Origin: Bacteroidota bacterium
Lineage (GTDB): Bacteria; Bacteroidota; Bacteroidia; Chitinophagales; Chitinophagaceae
Length of the DNA stretch: 7,689 nucleotides
Assembly (NCBI GenBank): GCA_023391895.1
Contig: JAEWAC010000298.1
Span: 1 to 7,689, forward strand
Direction of reading: 5' to 3'
Each line of letters begins with the position of its first letter. The first letter of the stretch is position 1. Positions 1-5,985 of the stretch are shown here, piece by piece. The notes beneath the pieces were generated by a model. The model was not told where the DNA came from. It saw nothing but the letters and a program-made list of their open reading frames with translations, and did no database searches. The translations under genes were made by a program, and so were the position numbers.

Positions 1-1
1 A

Positions 2-52
2 AACTCGAAAGCACTAACACAGATCTTTTACACTTCAACAGGTAACTATTAA
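2..52 (+). CDS. Possible C-terminal tail of a gene entering from the left edge
   Basis: An open frame enters from the window edge and encodes a 16-residue tail (NSKALTQIFYTSTGNY) before a TAA at 50-52. It stops three bases before the 24-bp repeat block. If that block is the end of an IS21-type element, a gene tail at this spot would fit the last gene of the element (istB usually comes last). The residues themselves are too few to assign to any family, and a chance open frame is equally plausible. Confidence 0.18.
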   Translation, partial: NSKALTQIFYTSTGNY

Positions 53-54
53 AA

Positions 55-126
55 CTGTAAAGCTTCCTCCGGAATTACCTGTAAACGTTGCTCCAGAATG
101 ACCTGTAAAGCATCAACGGAATAAAC
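55..126. repeat. Three 24-bp degenerate tandem repeats, IS21-type terminus
   Basis: The motif CTGTAA recurs at 55, 79 and 103, exactly 24 bp apart. Each copy continues with a T/C-rich stretch and then (C)CGGAAT or CAGAAT. Known of the family: IS21-type elements carry several such spaced repeats at each end as transposase-binding sites, often with a CCGGAAT-like core. Inference: this is one end of such an element, whose body lies left of the window. The block stops where similarity to the neighbouring ISL3 transposase begins, so it probably marks the insertion junction near 120-127. Confidence 0.55.
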
Positions 127-407
127 AGCTCAGCAAACACCTTTTGTGGGCAGTGCGGATTGCGGCAGTAAAACTTATGGGCTGTGAGACGGATCCGGGT
201 CTTCAAAGCAAAGCAAGGCAGGTCCTTTAAGTGGCGTTGATATTTGCTGTGTACATGGTGGCTAAGCTGATGGCAGAGGGGACAGCGGCATCGTTTCGAG
301 CGGCTTTCCACTACCAGGGTGAGTACGCCTTGTTCAACATCGGTGTGGCGGAGAATAAAATGACCGGCTTGTAAATACAACAATTGGTATAGGATCATAG
401 CAAGCAT
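75..407 (-). pseudogene. ISL3-family transposase, N-terminal fragment
   Basis: This 110-codon frame starts with ATG at 407 and encodes the N-terminal zinc-ribbon region of an ISL3-type transposase. Cysteines are visible at C40, C42, C45, C81 and C86 (CPLC near 42-45 and CRNPHC at 81-86), followed by the family-typical QKVFAE at 88-93. Intact ISL3 transposases are around 400 residues and continue with a helix-turn-helix and a DDE catalytic domain, all missing here. After about residue 95 the frame runs into the 24-bp repeats (LYRSFWSNVYR then stop), so the last ~15 residues are not transposase sequence. Inference: another element, probably IS21-type, inserted into or deleted the 3' three quarters. 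The product is not expected to transpose. A start at Met4 is also possible. Confidence 0.8.
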
Positions 408-422
408 TTAGAAATGCAAGCT
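399..422. repeat. Imperfect palindrome over the ISL3 transposase start
   Basis: The arms at 399-409 and 412-422 pair at 9 of 11 positions around a 2-base centre, with a perfect inner core GCATTT/AAATGC. The palindrome covers the ATG at 405-407. It could act as an operator or as an RNA structure limiting transposase translation, a common strategy in IS elements. This role is inference only. Confidence 0.45.
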
Positions 423-546
423 ACAGAACCGCCTTGACCCTGATGGAGGCTGCTTTCCCAGCATATTTATGCAGGAAATGTCACCGGGCATACCATAAAC
501 CTTCCACCAAAAGTGAAGAAGAACCAACTTCATCGGCGCCTCCATC
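408..546. other. Unassigned junction between ISL3 remnant and broken toxin gene
   Basis: This stretch should contain the outer end of the ISL3 element. On the minus strand the segment GGCGGTTCTGTAGCTTGC (about 419-436) resembles the start of an ISL3 inverted repeat, but the partner end is gone, so the boundary cannot be fixed. Between there and 546 the minus strand no longer matches the expected AbiEii toxin sequence in any frame. One 45-codon open frame is present but is not recognisable. Confidence 0.4.
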
Positions 547-645
547 TTGTGAGATGATCATGTCTCAGGCTGTGCCTCCAATGATCACATACTTATCTGT
601 ATGATCTTTAAAATACTCCTTAAATGTTTCTATACCCTTTACCAT
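547..645 (-). pseudogene. AbiEii-like nucleotidyltransferase toxin, 5' remnant
   Basis: Translation from the ATG at 645 gives MVKGIETFKEYFKDHTDKY followed by VIIGGTA, a stop, then DMIISQ. The GGTA turn is the opening motif of the nucleotidyltransferase fold used by AbiEii/AbiGii toxins. In relatives I recall, the next residue is cysteine, so the TGA at 565-567 looks like a nonsense change of a TGY codon. About 33 codons are recognisable of a family usually 200-300 residues long. The downstream DID catalytic motif is absent and the sequence after 547 diverges. The start overlaps the last 7 bp of the preceding antitoxin gene (ATGGTAA), which indicates former translational coupling. Inference: the toxin is dead through both a nonsense mutation and loss of most of the gene, probably linked to the adjacent IS insertion. 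Confidence 0.62.
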
Positions 646-1622
646 ATGAATTTTTCAATAATTTGATCTAATGCCATTTCAATCCGTTCGTCCTGCATGT
701 CAGTTAAGCTGAGATAGAGGGAAAGTGGGTCTACATTGCTTTCTTCAGTAATGCCTTCGGCAAGAGTCTGCGGATCGTATTTCCATACTTCGAGGCAATA
801 CTTGCCTTCCTGATCGTTCAGGTCTGACCACTGGTTTGCTTTTTCAAGGGAATAGAACAGGTTTTTTTCAATGGCCCTGTATTCCTGATTGCTATGTGCC
901 ATTTCGGTATATTCGGGCAATGCCGATTCATTGCAGCGCATTAAAAAATTGGGTGGCAGTGTGTCTGTATATACCCTCTTAATTACAGGGCTCACTAGCC
1001 TGGGCTTTGCCATGTTCCACAGTTCAGGGATTGGACCATTAAAATGGATGTACTTCTCCTTTGTCCCTTCAATGGTGCAAAGTTCATGATGCCTTAAATC
1101 ATCCGCAATTTTTGTAATCGCCATTTGGGTATAGCCAAACTTCTGCCCTAACTCTTTAAAGCTGAGATTTTCAATTTTTTCGTATCGGTGCAGAATATGA
1201 TAAAGCAGTATGGCTTGTGAGGACGGAGCCAGACTGTCCTTCTTTTCCTTTTTCCTAGGAAAATATTCTCTCAGGTCTATTAAGAGTTCTGGTAGAAAAA
1301 GTTGTTTCCCTGGTACCACAAAATTTATCCCCTTCTGAATCAATCTTTTCCTTTCCAGAGCAGAGAGGTTAAAGACTACCAATGCTACAGGAATACCCAT
1401 AGCGTCCCGCAAAGTCTGAAGTTGTTTTTCCAGTTGTTGGGTATTTATAGCTCCATCTGCTTTGTATTCAGCAAGAACAATAGCGTTATCAAGTAACCGA
1501 ATGCCATATAAATCAAATTGCTCCCTGATATAGAATGGCAATTTCTTGGATTCTAGTCTTTCTAATGCAGAGCTTGTTTCTAAACCCAATACTTCTTTGA
1601 AATATACTTGTAATGGTTCCAT
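639..1622 (-). CDS. AbiEi-like winged-helix antitoxin / transcriptional regulator
   Basis: An intact 327-residue protein of the kind found upstream of AbiEii-type nucleotidyltransferase toxins in Bacteroidota. Residues 40-120 form an alpha/beta domain (DNAIVLAEYKADG at 45-57, GINFVVPGKQLFLPEL at 98-113). Residues ~135-195 form a winged helix-turn-helix with recognition-helix-like YTQMAITKIADDLRHHEL. The C-terminal part ends in the conserved VDPLSLYLSL (297-306) and a DERIEMAL helix. AbiEi antitoxins repress their own operon and neutralise the toxin without binding it directly (type IV). That mode is known for AbiE and only inferred here. The toxin gene follows with a 7-bp overlap but is broken, so this is an orphan antitoxin or a free-standing regulator. 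The start at 1622 gives a complete N-terminus; no clear Shine-Dalgarno is visible, as is normal in this phylum. An alternative label is MarR-like regulator. Confidence 0.68.
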   Translation of the reverse strand: MEPLQVYFKEVLGLETSSALERLESKKLPFYIREQFDLYGIRLLDNAIVLAEYKADGAINTQQLEKQLQTLRDAMGIPVALVVFNLSALERKRLIQKGINFVVPGKQLFLPELLIDLREYFPRKKEKKDSLAPSSQAILLYHILHRYEKIENLSFKELGQKFGYTQMAITKIADDLRHHELCTIEGTKEKYIHFNGPIPELWNMAKPRLVSPVIKRVYTDTLPPNFLMRCNESALPEYTEMAHSNQEYRAIEKNLFYSLEKANQWSDLNDQEGKYCLEVWKYDPQTLAEGITEESNVDPLSLYLSLTDMQDERIEMALDQIIEKFIW

Positions 1623-1648
1623 TATGGATGATAAACTAAGTAGTTAAT

Positions 1649-1719
1649 AATAAACAAAAGAAGTTTATTGTACAGATATGAGTTTATTATGTTGGGTTTA
1701 AATGATTATTGTAATAAAC
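1649..1719. promoter_or_regulatory. Cluster of four GTTTATT boxes, candidate autoregulatory operators
   Basis: GTTTATT or its complement AATAAAC occurs at 1649-1655, 1663-1669, 1682-1688 and 1713-1719, two in each orientation. The first pair forms a perfect 7-7-7 inverted repeat, 27 to 47 bases upstream of the antitoxin ATG. AbiEi is known to bind inverted repeats ahead of its own operon, so these are plausible operators. The region is very AT-rich, which raises the chance level. I found no convincing TTTG/TAnnTTTG promoter on the minus strand. Confidence 0.42.
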
Positions 1720-1787
1720 CTCTTTATAAAGTACTTGACACGTCATTTTTCCGAATCTGTAAGCTCCCCTTTTTTAGTGCCAGCGTC

Positions 1788-1795
1788 AGTTAGAG
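1788..1795. repeat. IS3 element inverted repeat, orfB-side end
   Basis: AGTTAGAG reads inward here and matches the complement of 3022-3029. Beyond these 8 bases the similarity is partial (shared T and CAA positions). The exact tip is uncertain because no duplicated target was found. Confidence 0.5.
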
Positions 1796-1849
1796 CTTTC
1801 AAATGTAAAGTTCTTTTTGTCATCCGCTTTATCCACTCCCGGCAGTGCT

Positions 1850-2721
1850 TCAATTTGTTTCAACGTTTCGCCCAGCCGGTATGGATAAAGCTGTCTTGCC
1901 TTTCTGCAACTCGGCGTATTTGTATGGAGATAAATAACCAGTGATTTATGCGGTCGTTCCGTGTTGTAATCGCCCCTCCACTCTTCGCTCAGTACCCGTA
2001 CTTCAGCAAGGCTGCCAAACAGGTAAGCATTCAACAACTCGCGCCTGATGCTTCCATTCTTTCTTTCTATATAGGCATTTTGCATGGGCCTTCCTGGCTG
2101 AATCAACTGCAGGTTGATCCTGCGGCTTTCATGACTGCACCACGCTTCCAATTGATGGCTGATGAACTCCGGGCCATTGTCACACCGGATGTTTGAAGGA
2201 CCGCCGCTTTCATTAATTAACTTCTCAAGTACTCTGATTACCCGCAGCGAAGGCAGCGATGTATCTATTTCAATGGCCAGGGATTCCCGGTTATAATCAT
2301 CCAGGATGTTCAAGCGTCTAAAACGCCTTCTGTCGGTAAGACTGTCACTCATAAAATCAATACTCCACACCTGATTGGGAGTGGTGGGTATGGTAAGTGG
2401 CTGTTTCACCCGCTCCGGCAATCTTTTCTTTGCCCTTCTTCTGATATTGCGCTTCATCTCGGTATAGACTCGGTAGATGCGCTTGTGATTCCAGATAAAC
2501 CCTTTGTTCCAAAGCCGGTAGCAGCATCGCCAATACCCAATGGCCGGATGTTTGGTCGTAAGGGTGGTCAATGCCTCTTGAGGGGCACTATCATCTTTTG
2601 CTTTTCTTTTGTACTGATAGGTGGTTCGGGATAGGCCCATCAGCTGGCAAGCCTTTCGGTTATTGAGCGGTTCTTCTTTCACTAAAAAATCCACAGCTTC
2701 CCGTTTGGTCTCAGGCGTCAA
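1850..2721 (-). pseudogene. IS3-family orfB, DDE transposase, frameshifted near the 3' end
   Basis: The reading frame encodes the catalytic half of an IS3 transposase: an HTH_21-like region (RKACQLMGLSRTTYQYKRK, 22-40), the rve integrase core with D122 (WSIDFMSD), D181 (RCDNGPEF) and E219 (NAYIERKNG), then DYNTERPHKSL. Right after SL, near 1940, the frame changes. A shift of one base restores the family-typical GYLSPYKYAE and a natural end at TGA 1850-1852. As read without correction, the frame continues with unrelated residues to 1786. So one base, probably a G in CTGGG, is missing. The first in-frame start candidate is a TTG at 2721, but this gene is normally translated as an OrfAB fusion through the slip site at 2725-2731. 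I count 37 residues between D181 and E219, where 35 is usual. Confidence 0.82.
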
Positions 2722-2982
2722 AGCTTTTTTTCAATCAGGTTTTTCATCGCCCCCATCTCAATGCTGGCTTCTGCAAACATTTTTTTGAGTTCTGCATTTT
2801 CCCGTTCCAGTTCCTTTAGTTTGGCGACGTCACTGACCTCCATGCCCCCCGTACCTGGCCTTCCAGTTGTAAAAAGTAGCATCACTGATGCCCAACTCCC
2901 GGCATATGTCTTTAACGGCTATGCCACCTTCCTGTTTCTTGATAGCCGCTACCATCTGATTTTCTGTAAATCGCTTTTTCAT
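2718..2982 (-). pseudogene. IS3-family orfA, HTH protein, frameshifted in a G-tract
   Basis: From ATG at 2982 the frame gives MKKRFTENQMVAAIKKQEGG, then an HTH_Tnp_1 domain (AVKDICRELGISDATFYNWKARYGG). The six-G run at 2845-2850 then throws it out of frame, and it stops at TGA 2830-2832. Reading five Gs instead restores MEVSDVAKLKELERENAELK and a leucine-zipper-like coiled coil, through IEMGAMKNLIEKKL to TGA 2718-2720, giving about 88 residues as in intact relatives. OrfA provides terminal-repeat binding and the N-terminus of the OrfAB transposase, so this single extra base also abolishes the fusion protein. Polymerase slippage in vivo or a sequencing error in a homopolymer would look the same. 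Confidence 0.8.
2725..2731 (-). promoter_or_regulatory. Programmed -1 ribosomal frameshift site (A7G)
   Basis: On the minus strand the codons GAA AAA AAG (7 A then G) precede the orfA stop by two codons. A -1 slip leads into the orfB frame (KK-ALTPETKRE). This is the classical A AAA AAG slippery heptamer that makes the OrfAB fusion in IS3 elements. The heptamer itself is intact although both flanking genes are damaged. Confidence 0.72.
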
Positions 2983-3021
2983 TTATCAAAGTTTAAAGTT
3001 AACAACTCAGTTCGTTGGTAA

Positions 3022-3029
3022 CTCTAACT
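3022..3029. repeat. IS3 element inverted repeat, orfA-side end
   Basis: CTCTAACT is the inverted partner of 1788-1795 and lies about 40 bp upstream of the orfA start, the normal distance for an IS3 left end. It directly abuts the helix-turn-helix gene fragment. Confidence 0.5.
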
Positions 3030-3178
3030 TTAGTGGCCGAAAATTGGGGAAGCCGACAGTGATCTCCCCCGGCACGCTGCAGCACCTGCGGGACTCCGGT
3101 CAACTGCCCTATACGAAAATGGGCGGCACTATTTACTACGAGTATCGCATCATCGAAGCCCTGCTGAACAAAGGGTGA
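3029..3178 (+). pseudogene. Helix-turn-helix (excisionase/MerR-like) protein, C-terminal fragment
   Basis: A frame running out of the IS3 end encodes GKPTVISPGTLQHLRDSG, then QLPYTKMGGTIYYEYRIIEA and LLNKG before TGA at 3176-3178. The pattern 'SPGTLQHLRDSGQLPYTKMGGTIYY' in two parts (a helix-turn-helix, then a wing with the glycine turn and paired tyrosines) is typical of the small HTH_17/excisionase-like proteins encoded on Bacteroidota mobile elements. There they usually serve as DNA-binding accessory factors. About 45 residues survive. The usual N-terminal half is not found on the other side of the IS3 element. The gene was therefore truncated by more than simple insertion, or the flank was later deleted. 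Confidence 0.6.
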
Positions 3179-3398
3179 ATACACCTTCTTTTTTACGCGC
3201 TCGATCCCTACTTTTGGGTTAGTTCTAAGGTGCTGTCAAGATGGGTGAGCAAGCACAGCTGTATCGAGTCTATCAAATTGATTATAAACGGGTTAAAAGG
3301 GAATTTTCTGCGGGCTGTCTTCCTGACTTGTTAAACCATTGATAATGAATAAGATATCAGGGTTTTTTCTTTTGTACTATTCCCTCTAATTCTAAGTT

Positions 3399-3418
3399 GG
3401 GCTGCAAAATGGGCTGCA
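3399..3418. repeat. Direct repeat GGGCTGCA x2, 12-bp period
   Basis: GGGCTGCA occurs at 3399-3406 and again at 3411-3418, separated by AAAT. Short direct repeats beside an excisionase-like gene remnant could be recombinase or accessory-protein arm sites of a former integrated element. No integrase is present in the window, so this is only a suggestion. Confidence 0.35.
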
Positions 3419-3479
3419 GGTAGACTTCTGCTTAACTACAGGTACTTATTGTGCCTGCGCCAGGCTGGTCCGGAGAAGG

Positions 3480-3498
3480 AACACAAAGCAGTTGTGTT
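3480..3498. promoter_or_regulatory. Interrupted palindrome AACACAA-N5-TTGTGTT upstream of cydA
   Basis: Perfect 7-bp arms flank AGCAG, centred about 105 bp before the cydA ATG, and GGATTTTT follows. The symmetry fits a dimeric regulator site. The AT-rich stem followed by five Ts could also be a weak terminator. It is not a canonical FNR (TTGAT-N4-ATCAA) or CRP site. Confidence 0.35.
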
Positions 3499-3593
3499 GG
3501 ATTTTTAAACGTTCCCCATTAATTAAGAATAGGCTTTATAATTAAGTAATAGACTTTCCTTTAGTTGTAGGAACTTTATAGCAAACAACATAA

Positions 3594-4919
3594 ATGGATG
3601 ACCTTTTTGCAGCTCGCTTACAAATGGCCGTTTCATTAGGGTTTCACATTGTTTTTGCTTGTATTGGAATGACCATGCCGATTTTAATGGCTTTTAGCGA
3701 ATGGAAATGGTTGCGTACAAAAAAGCAGGAATATTTAGATGTAGCCAAAGCCTGGTCAAAAGGAGTGGCCATCTTTTTTGCTGTAGGTGCTGTTTCCGGT
3801 ACTGTTTTATCTTTTGAATTAGGATTGCTTTTTCCGGAGTTTATGAGGCATGCGGGTCCTATTATAGGTTTGCCCTTTTCCTGGGAAGGAACGGCCTTTT
3901 TTGTAGAAGCCATTGCTTTGGGTGTTTTTCTATATGGATGGAACAGATTGGACAAATGGGTGCACTGGATATCAGGGGTGATAGTTGGAATATCGGGCGT
4001 CCTGTCAGGCATCTTTGTGGTATCGGCCAATGCCTGGATGAATAGTCCTGCAGGCTTTACATGGGAAAACGGCAAAGCCACCAATATTGATCCTGTAGCA
4101 GCCATGTTCAATGACGCCTGGTTCTCGCAGGCCTTGCACATGACCCTGGCGGCCTTCGTTGCCACCGCTTTTGCGGTAGCAGGGGTTCATGCTTATTTAC
4201 TGATCAAAGACAGACGCAATGTCTTTCATCGCACCGCCGTTAGAATAGCCTTATCCTTTGGTGCGGTAGCCGCCCTTTTACAGCCTGTCAGCGGCGACAT
4301 TTCAGCCAAAGACGTGGCAGAAAGGCAGCCTGCTAAACTGGCGGCATTGGAAGCGTTGTATAAAACCAGCAAGCCGGCTGATTTGGTCATCGGCGGCATC
4401 CCTAACGACAAGGAGGAACGCGTGGACTATGCCATTCATGTACCCGGCTTTTTAAGTTTTCTGGCCCATGGCGATTTTAATGCAGAAGTAACCGGGCTGG
4501 ATCAATTTCCAAAGTCAGAAAGACCACCCGTACTAATTACCCATATTGCTTTTCAAATTATGGTGGGAATTGGATTTTTACTGGCGTTGGCCGGTTTGTT
4601 ATTCTTGCTGCTCAGTGCCTGGTGGAAGCCTGTTTTATACGGAAGGGGGTGGCTGCTTTTTATATCCCTGCTGACACCGCTGGGTTTTGTAGCCGTGGAA
4701 GCAGGATGGACCGTAACGGAAGTAGGCCGCCAGCCGTGGATCATTTATGGCGTGATGAAAACTAAAGATGCCGTTTCTCCCATGCCGGGCTTGCAATATT
4801 CTTTTTATATTATAACAGCCGTGTATCTGTTGTTAACGGCGATACTGGTATGGCTGATGCGCCGGCAAATTGCGACGGTTGAAAATTTTTATCCTTCAGC
4901 CAGGCAGCTAAATGTATAA
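3594..4919 (+). CDS. cydA: Cytochrome bd-type quinol oxidase subunit I
   Basis: This 441-residue inner-membrane protein binds the three haems of a bd-type terminal oxidase and oxidises quinol while reducing O2 to water. Family landmarks are present: H18 (E. coli H19, high-spin haem ligand), E98 and E105 (E. coli E99/E107, proton path), H182 and M323 (b558 ligands H186/M393), K248 and E253 in PAKLAALEAL (quinol site K252/E257), and E376 in TEVGRQPW (E445). About nine membrane helices are visible. The periplasmic loop after residue ~233 is short, and 441 against about 520 residues in E. coli places it in the S (short Q-loop) class. The residue before the IMVG methionine turn is Gln321, where E. 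coli has R391. The start MDDLFAARLQM matches the family N-terminus; upstream sequence has no strong Shine-Dalgarno. cydB follows after 3 bases. Confidence 0.96.
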   Translation: MDDLFAARLQMAVSLGFHIVFACIGMTMPILMAFSEWKWLRTKKQEYLDVAKAWSKGVAIFFAVGAVSGTVLSFELGLLFPEFMRHAGPIIGLPFSWEGTAFFVEAIALGVFLYGWNRLDKWVHWISGVIVGISGVLSGIFVVSANAWMNSPAGFTWENGKATNIDPVAAMFNDAWFSQALHMTLAAFVATAFAVAGVHAYLLIKDRRNVFHRTAVRIALSFGAVAALLQPVSGDISAKDVAERQPAKLAALEALYKTSKPADLVIGGIPNDKEERVDYAIHVPGFLSFLAHGDFNAEVTGLDQFPKSERPPVLITHIAFQIMVGIGFLLALAGLLFLLLSAWWKPVLYGRGWLLFISLLTPLGFVAVEAGWTVTEVGRQPWIIYGVMKTKDAVSPMPGLQYSFYIITAVYLLLTAILVWLMRRQIATVENFYPSARQLNV

Positions 4920-4922
4920 AGT

Positions 4923-5912
4923 ATGCTTTCTGTAATCATCCTGATACTTGGTATTTCCTTTATGCTCTATGCTATTTTGGGCGGTGCGGATTATGGCGCC
5001 GGTATTGTGGAAACCTTTGCGGGTCGGAAAGGAGAAAAAACGATTTCAAAAGCGATAGCGCCAGTCTGGGAGGCCAATCACGTATGGTTGATTTTAGCGA
5101 TTGTGATCCTGTTTACGGGTTTTCCCCTGGTTTATTCCACCATCAGCACGGCTTTGCACATCCCCTTGATGGTGGTACTGTTAGGGATTGTGTTGCGCGG
5201 CTCTTCTTTCACCTTTCGCCACTATGATGTGGCGCATGATTTCACCCATAAATACTATACACTTTTTTTTAAAGTTTCCAGTTTCGTTACGCCGTTTTTC
5301 CTGGGCATCACCTTTGGTGCCATGATCCTTGGTGAGATCAACCCCGGTGCAGCTGGCAGCTTTTATGAATTGTTTATTGATCCCTGGCTGAACTGGTTCT
5401 GCTTTACGATGGGATTGTTTTCAATAGCATTGTTCGGCTATATTGCTGCGATTTTTATGATAGGAGAGGCCACTTATCCTGTGGAACGAAAAAGATATAT
5501 CCAGCTGTCCAGAGCTTTTCAGCTGGTTACAACCATTGTGGGCATACTAGTGTTTTTGGTGGCAGAGCGCTACGGCCACGATCTTTTTAATGAGTTTTTC
5601 AAGTCGCCTGTGAGCATTGCTTCTTTAAGTGCTGTCATTATTCTGATCCCAATAATCTTTTACCTGTTTCGTCATCCCAATATAACCTATTTACGTGCTG
5701 TAGTAAGCATTCAGGTAGCGCTGGTGATGTTAGGGTGGTTTGCCATCCAGTTTCCGATAGTAGTGTATGAAAAAAGTGGTAACCACCTCACTTTTTATAA
5801 TACCCAGGCGCCTTCAGAAACGCTCTATCATTTGCTGATTGCCTTGTTTGTGGGCTTGCTGTTGGTGATACCATCATTTTATTTTCTTTTTAAAGTTTTT
5901 AAAAGGACTTAG
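4923..5912 (+). CDS. cydB: Cytochrome bd-type quinol oxidase subunit II
   Basis: This 329-residue membrane partner of subunit I is needed for haem insertion and assembly. Motifs in order are GGADYGAGI (20-28), PVWEANHVWLI (47-57) and LRGSSFTFRHYD (91-102). They correspond to the E. coli stretches GFDMGVGM, PVWDGNEVWLI and the RG...F.YR segment. Eight hydrophobic segments follow the usual 1-2-3-4 pseudo-repeat, and the C-terminus is basic (KVFKRT). The length is slightly below the common 335-380 but no motif is missing. The ATG lies 3 bp after the cydA stop (TAA AGT ATG), with no separate ribosome-binding site, so translation is probably coupled and the genes form one operon. No small CydX-like gene follows: the next DNA is an opposing transposase remnant starting 18 bp away. 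No cydCD genes occur in the window. Confidence 0.95.
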   Translation: MLSVIILILGISFMLYAILGGADYGAGIVETFAGRKGEKTISKAIAPVWEANHVWLILAIVILFTGFPLVYSTISTALHIPLMVVLLGIVLRGSSFTFRHYDVAHDFTHKYYTLFFKVSSFVTPFFLGITFGAMILGEINPGAAGSFYELFIDPWLNWFCFTMGLFSIALFGYIAAIFMIGEATYPVERKRYIQLSRAFQLVTTIVGILVFLVAERYGHDLFNEFFKSPVSIASLSAVIILIPIIFYLFRHPNITYLRAVVSIQVALVMLGWFAIQFPIVVYEKSGNHLTFYNTQAPSETLYHLLIALFVGLLLVIPSFYFLFKVFKRT

Positions 5913-5985
5913 AAGCTATTTAAAAATGGTTCATTTAAATTGTTTAAGCATGGTTTTAATCATGGAGCGTTGTAAAATAGCTTCT
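5911..5985. repeat. 11-bp perfect inverted repeat at the cydB / IS5 junction
   Basis: AGAAGCTATTT at 5911-5921 pairs with AAATAGCTTCT at 5975-5985, with 53 bases between. The left arm overlaps the last bases of the cydB stop codon. The right arm lies within the transposase remnant (codons for EAI near the C-terminus). It could serve as a bidirectional transcript end, or the outer copy could be part of the IS end. Its function is not established. Confidence 0.45.

Larger units (their letters stand above)
1788..3029 (-). mobile_element. IS3-family insertion sequence (IS407-like), inactivated
   Basis: About 1242 bp, the usual IS3 size, with orfA and orfB in the standard overlapping arrangement on the minus strand. 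Candidate ends are the inverted copies AGTTAGAG at 1788-1795 and CTCTAACT at 3022-3029, with weaker similarity continuing inward. OrfA and OrfB resemble the IS407 subgroup common in Bacteroidota. Both genes carry one frameshift. No target-site duplication is evident: the flanks end in CGTC on the left and begin TTAG on the right. Either the ends are misplaced by a few bases or one flank was rearranged after insertion. Confidence 0.8.
3179..3593. other. 415-bp non-coding region upstream of cydA
   Basis: No gene is supported here. A 33-codon frame (3241-3342) has no recognisable features. The stretch holds CTCGAT/ATCGAG arms at about 3201 and 3262, the direct repeat at 3399-3418, a 5-bp hairpin GCCTG-CGC-CAGGC (3453-3465), the interrupted palindrome at 3480-3498, and two AATTAAG copies (3521-3527, 3540-3546). 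The cydAB promoter must lie in the last ~100 AT-rich bases, but no clean TTTG/TAnnTTTG pair is visible. Confidence 0.6.

Noticed and set aside
55..126. 24-bp repeats as a CRISPR array
   Set aside because: The units are directly adjacent and degenerate, with no unique spacers and no cas genes.
565..567. In-frame TGA after GGTA in the toxin remnant as a possible selenocysteine codon
   Set aside because: The position is not catalytic in this family, no SECIS-like hairpin is evident, and the frame decays shortly afterwards, so a nonsense mutation is simpler.
1786..1849. C-terminal residues of orfB read without frame correction (…KNFTFESSN)
   Set aside because: They do not resemble IS3 transposases and arise only after the frameshift near 1940.
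3241..3342. 33-codon frame MGEQAQLYRVYQIDYKRVKR...
   Set aside because: No recognisable domain and no ribosome-binding or promoter support; length is within chance expectation.
3644..4165. 173-codon open frame on the minus strand
   Set aside because: It lies wholly inside cydA, whose haem ligands and family match are unambiguous; the antisense frame is a by-product.
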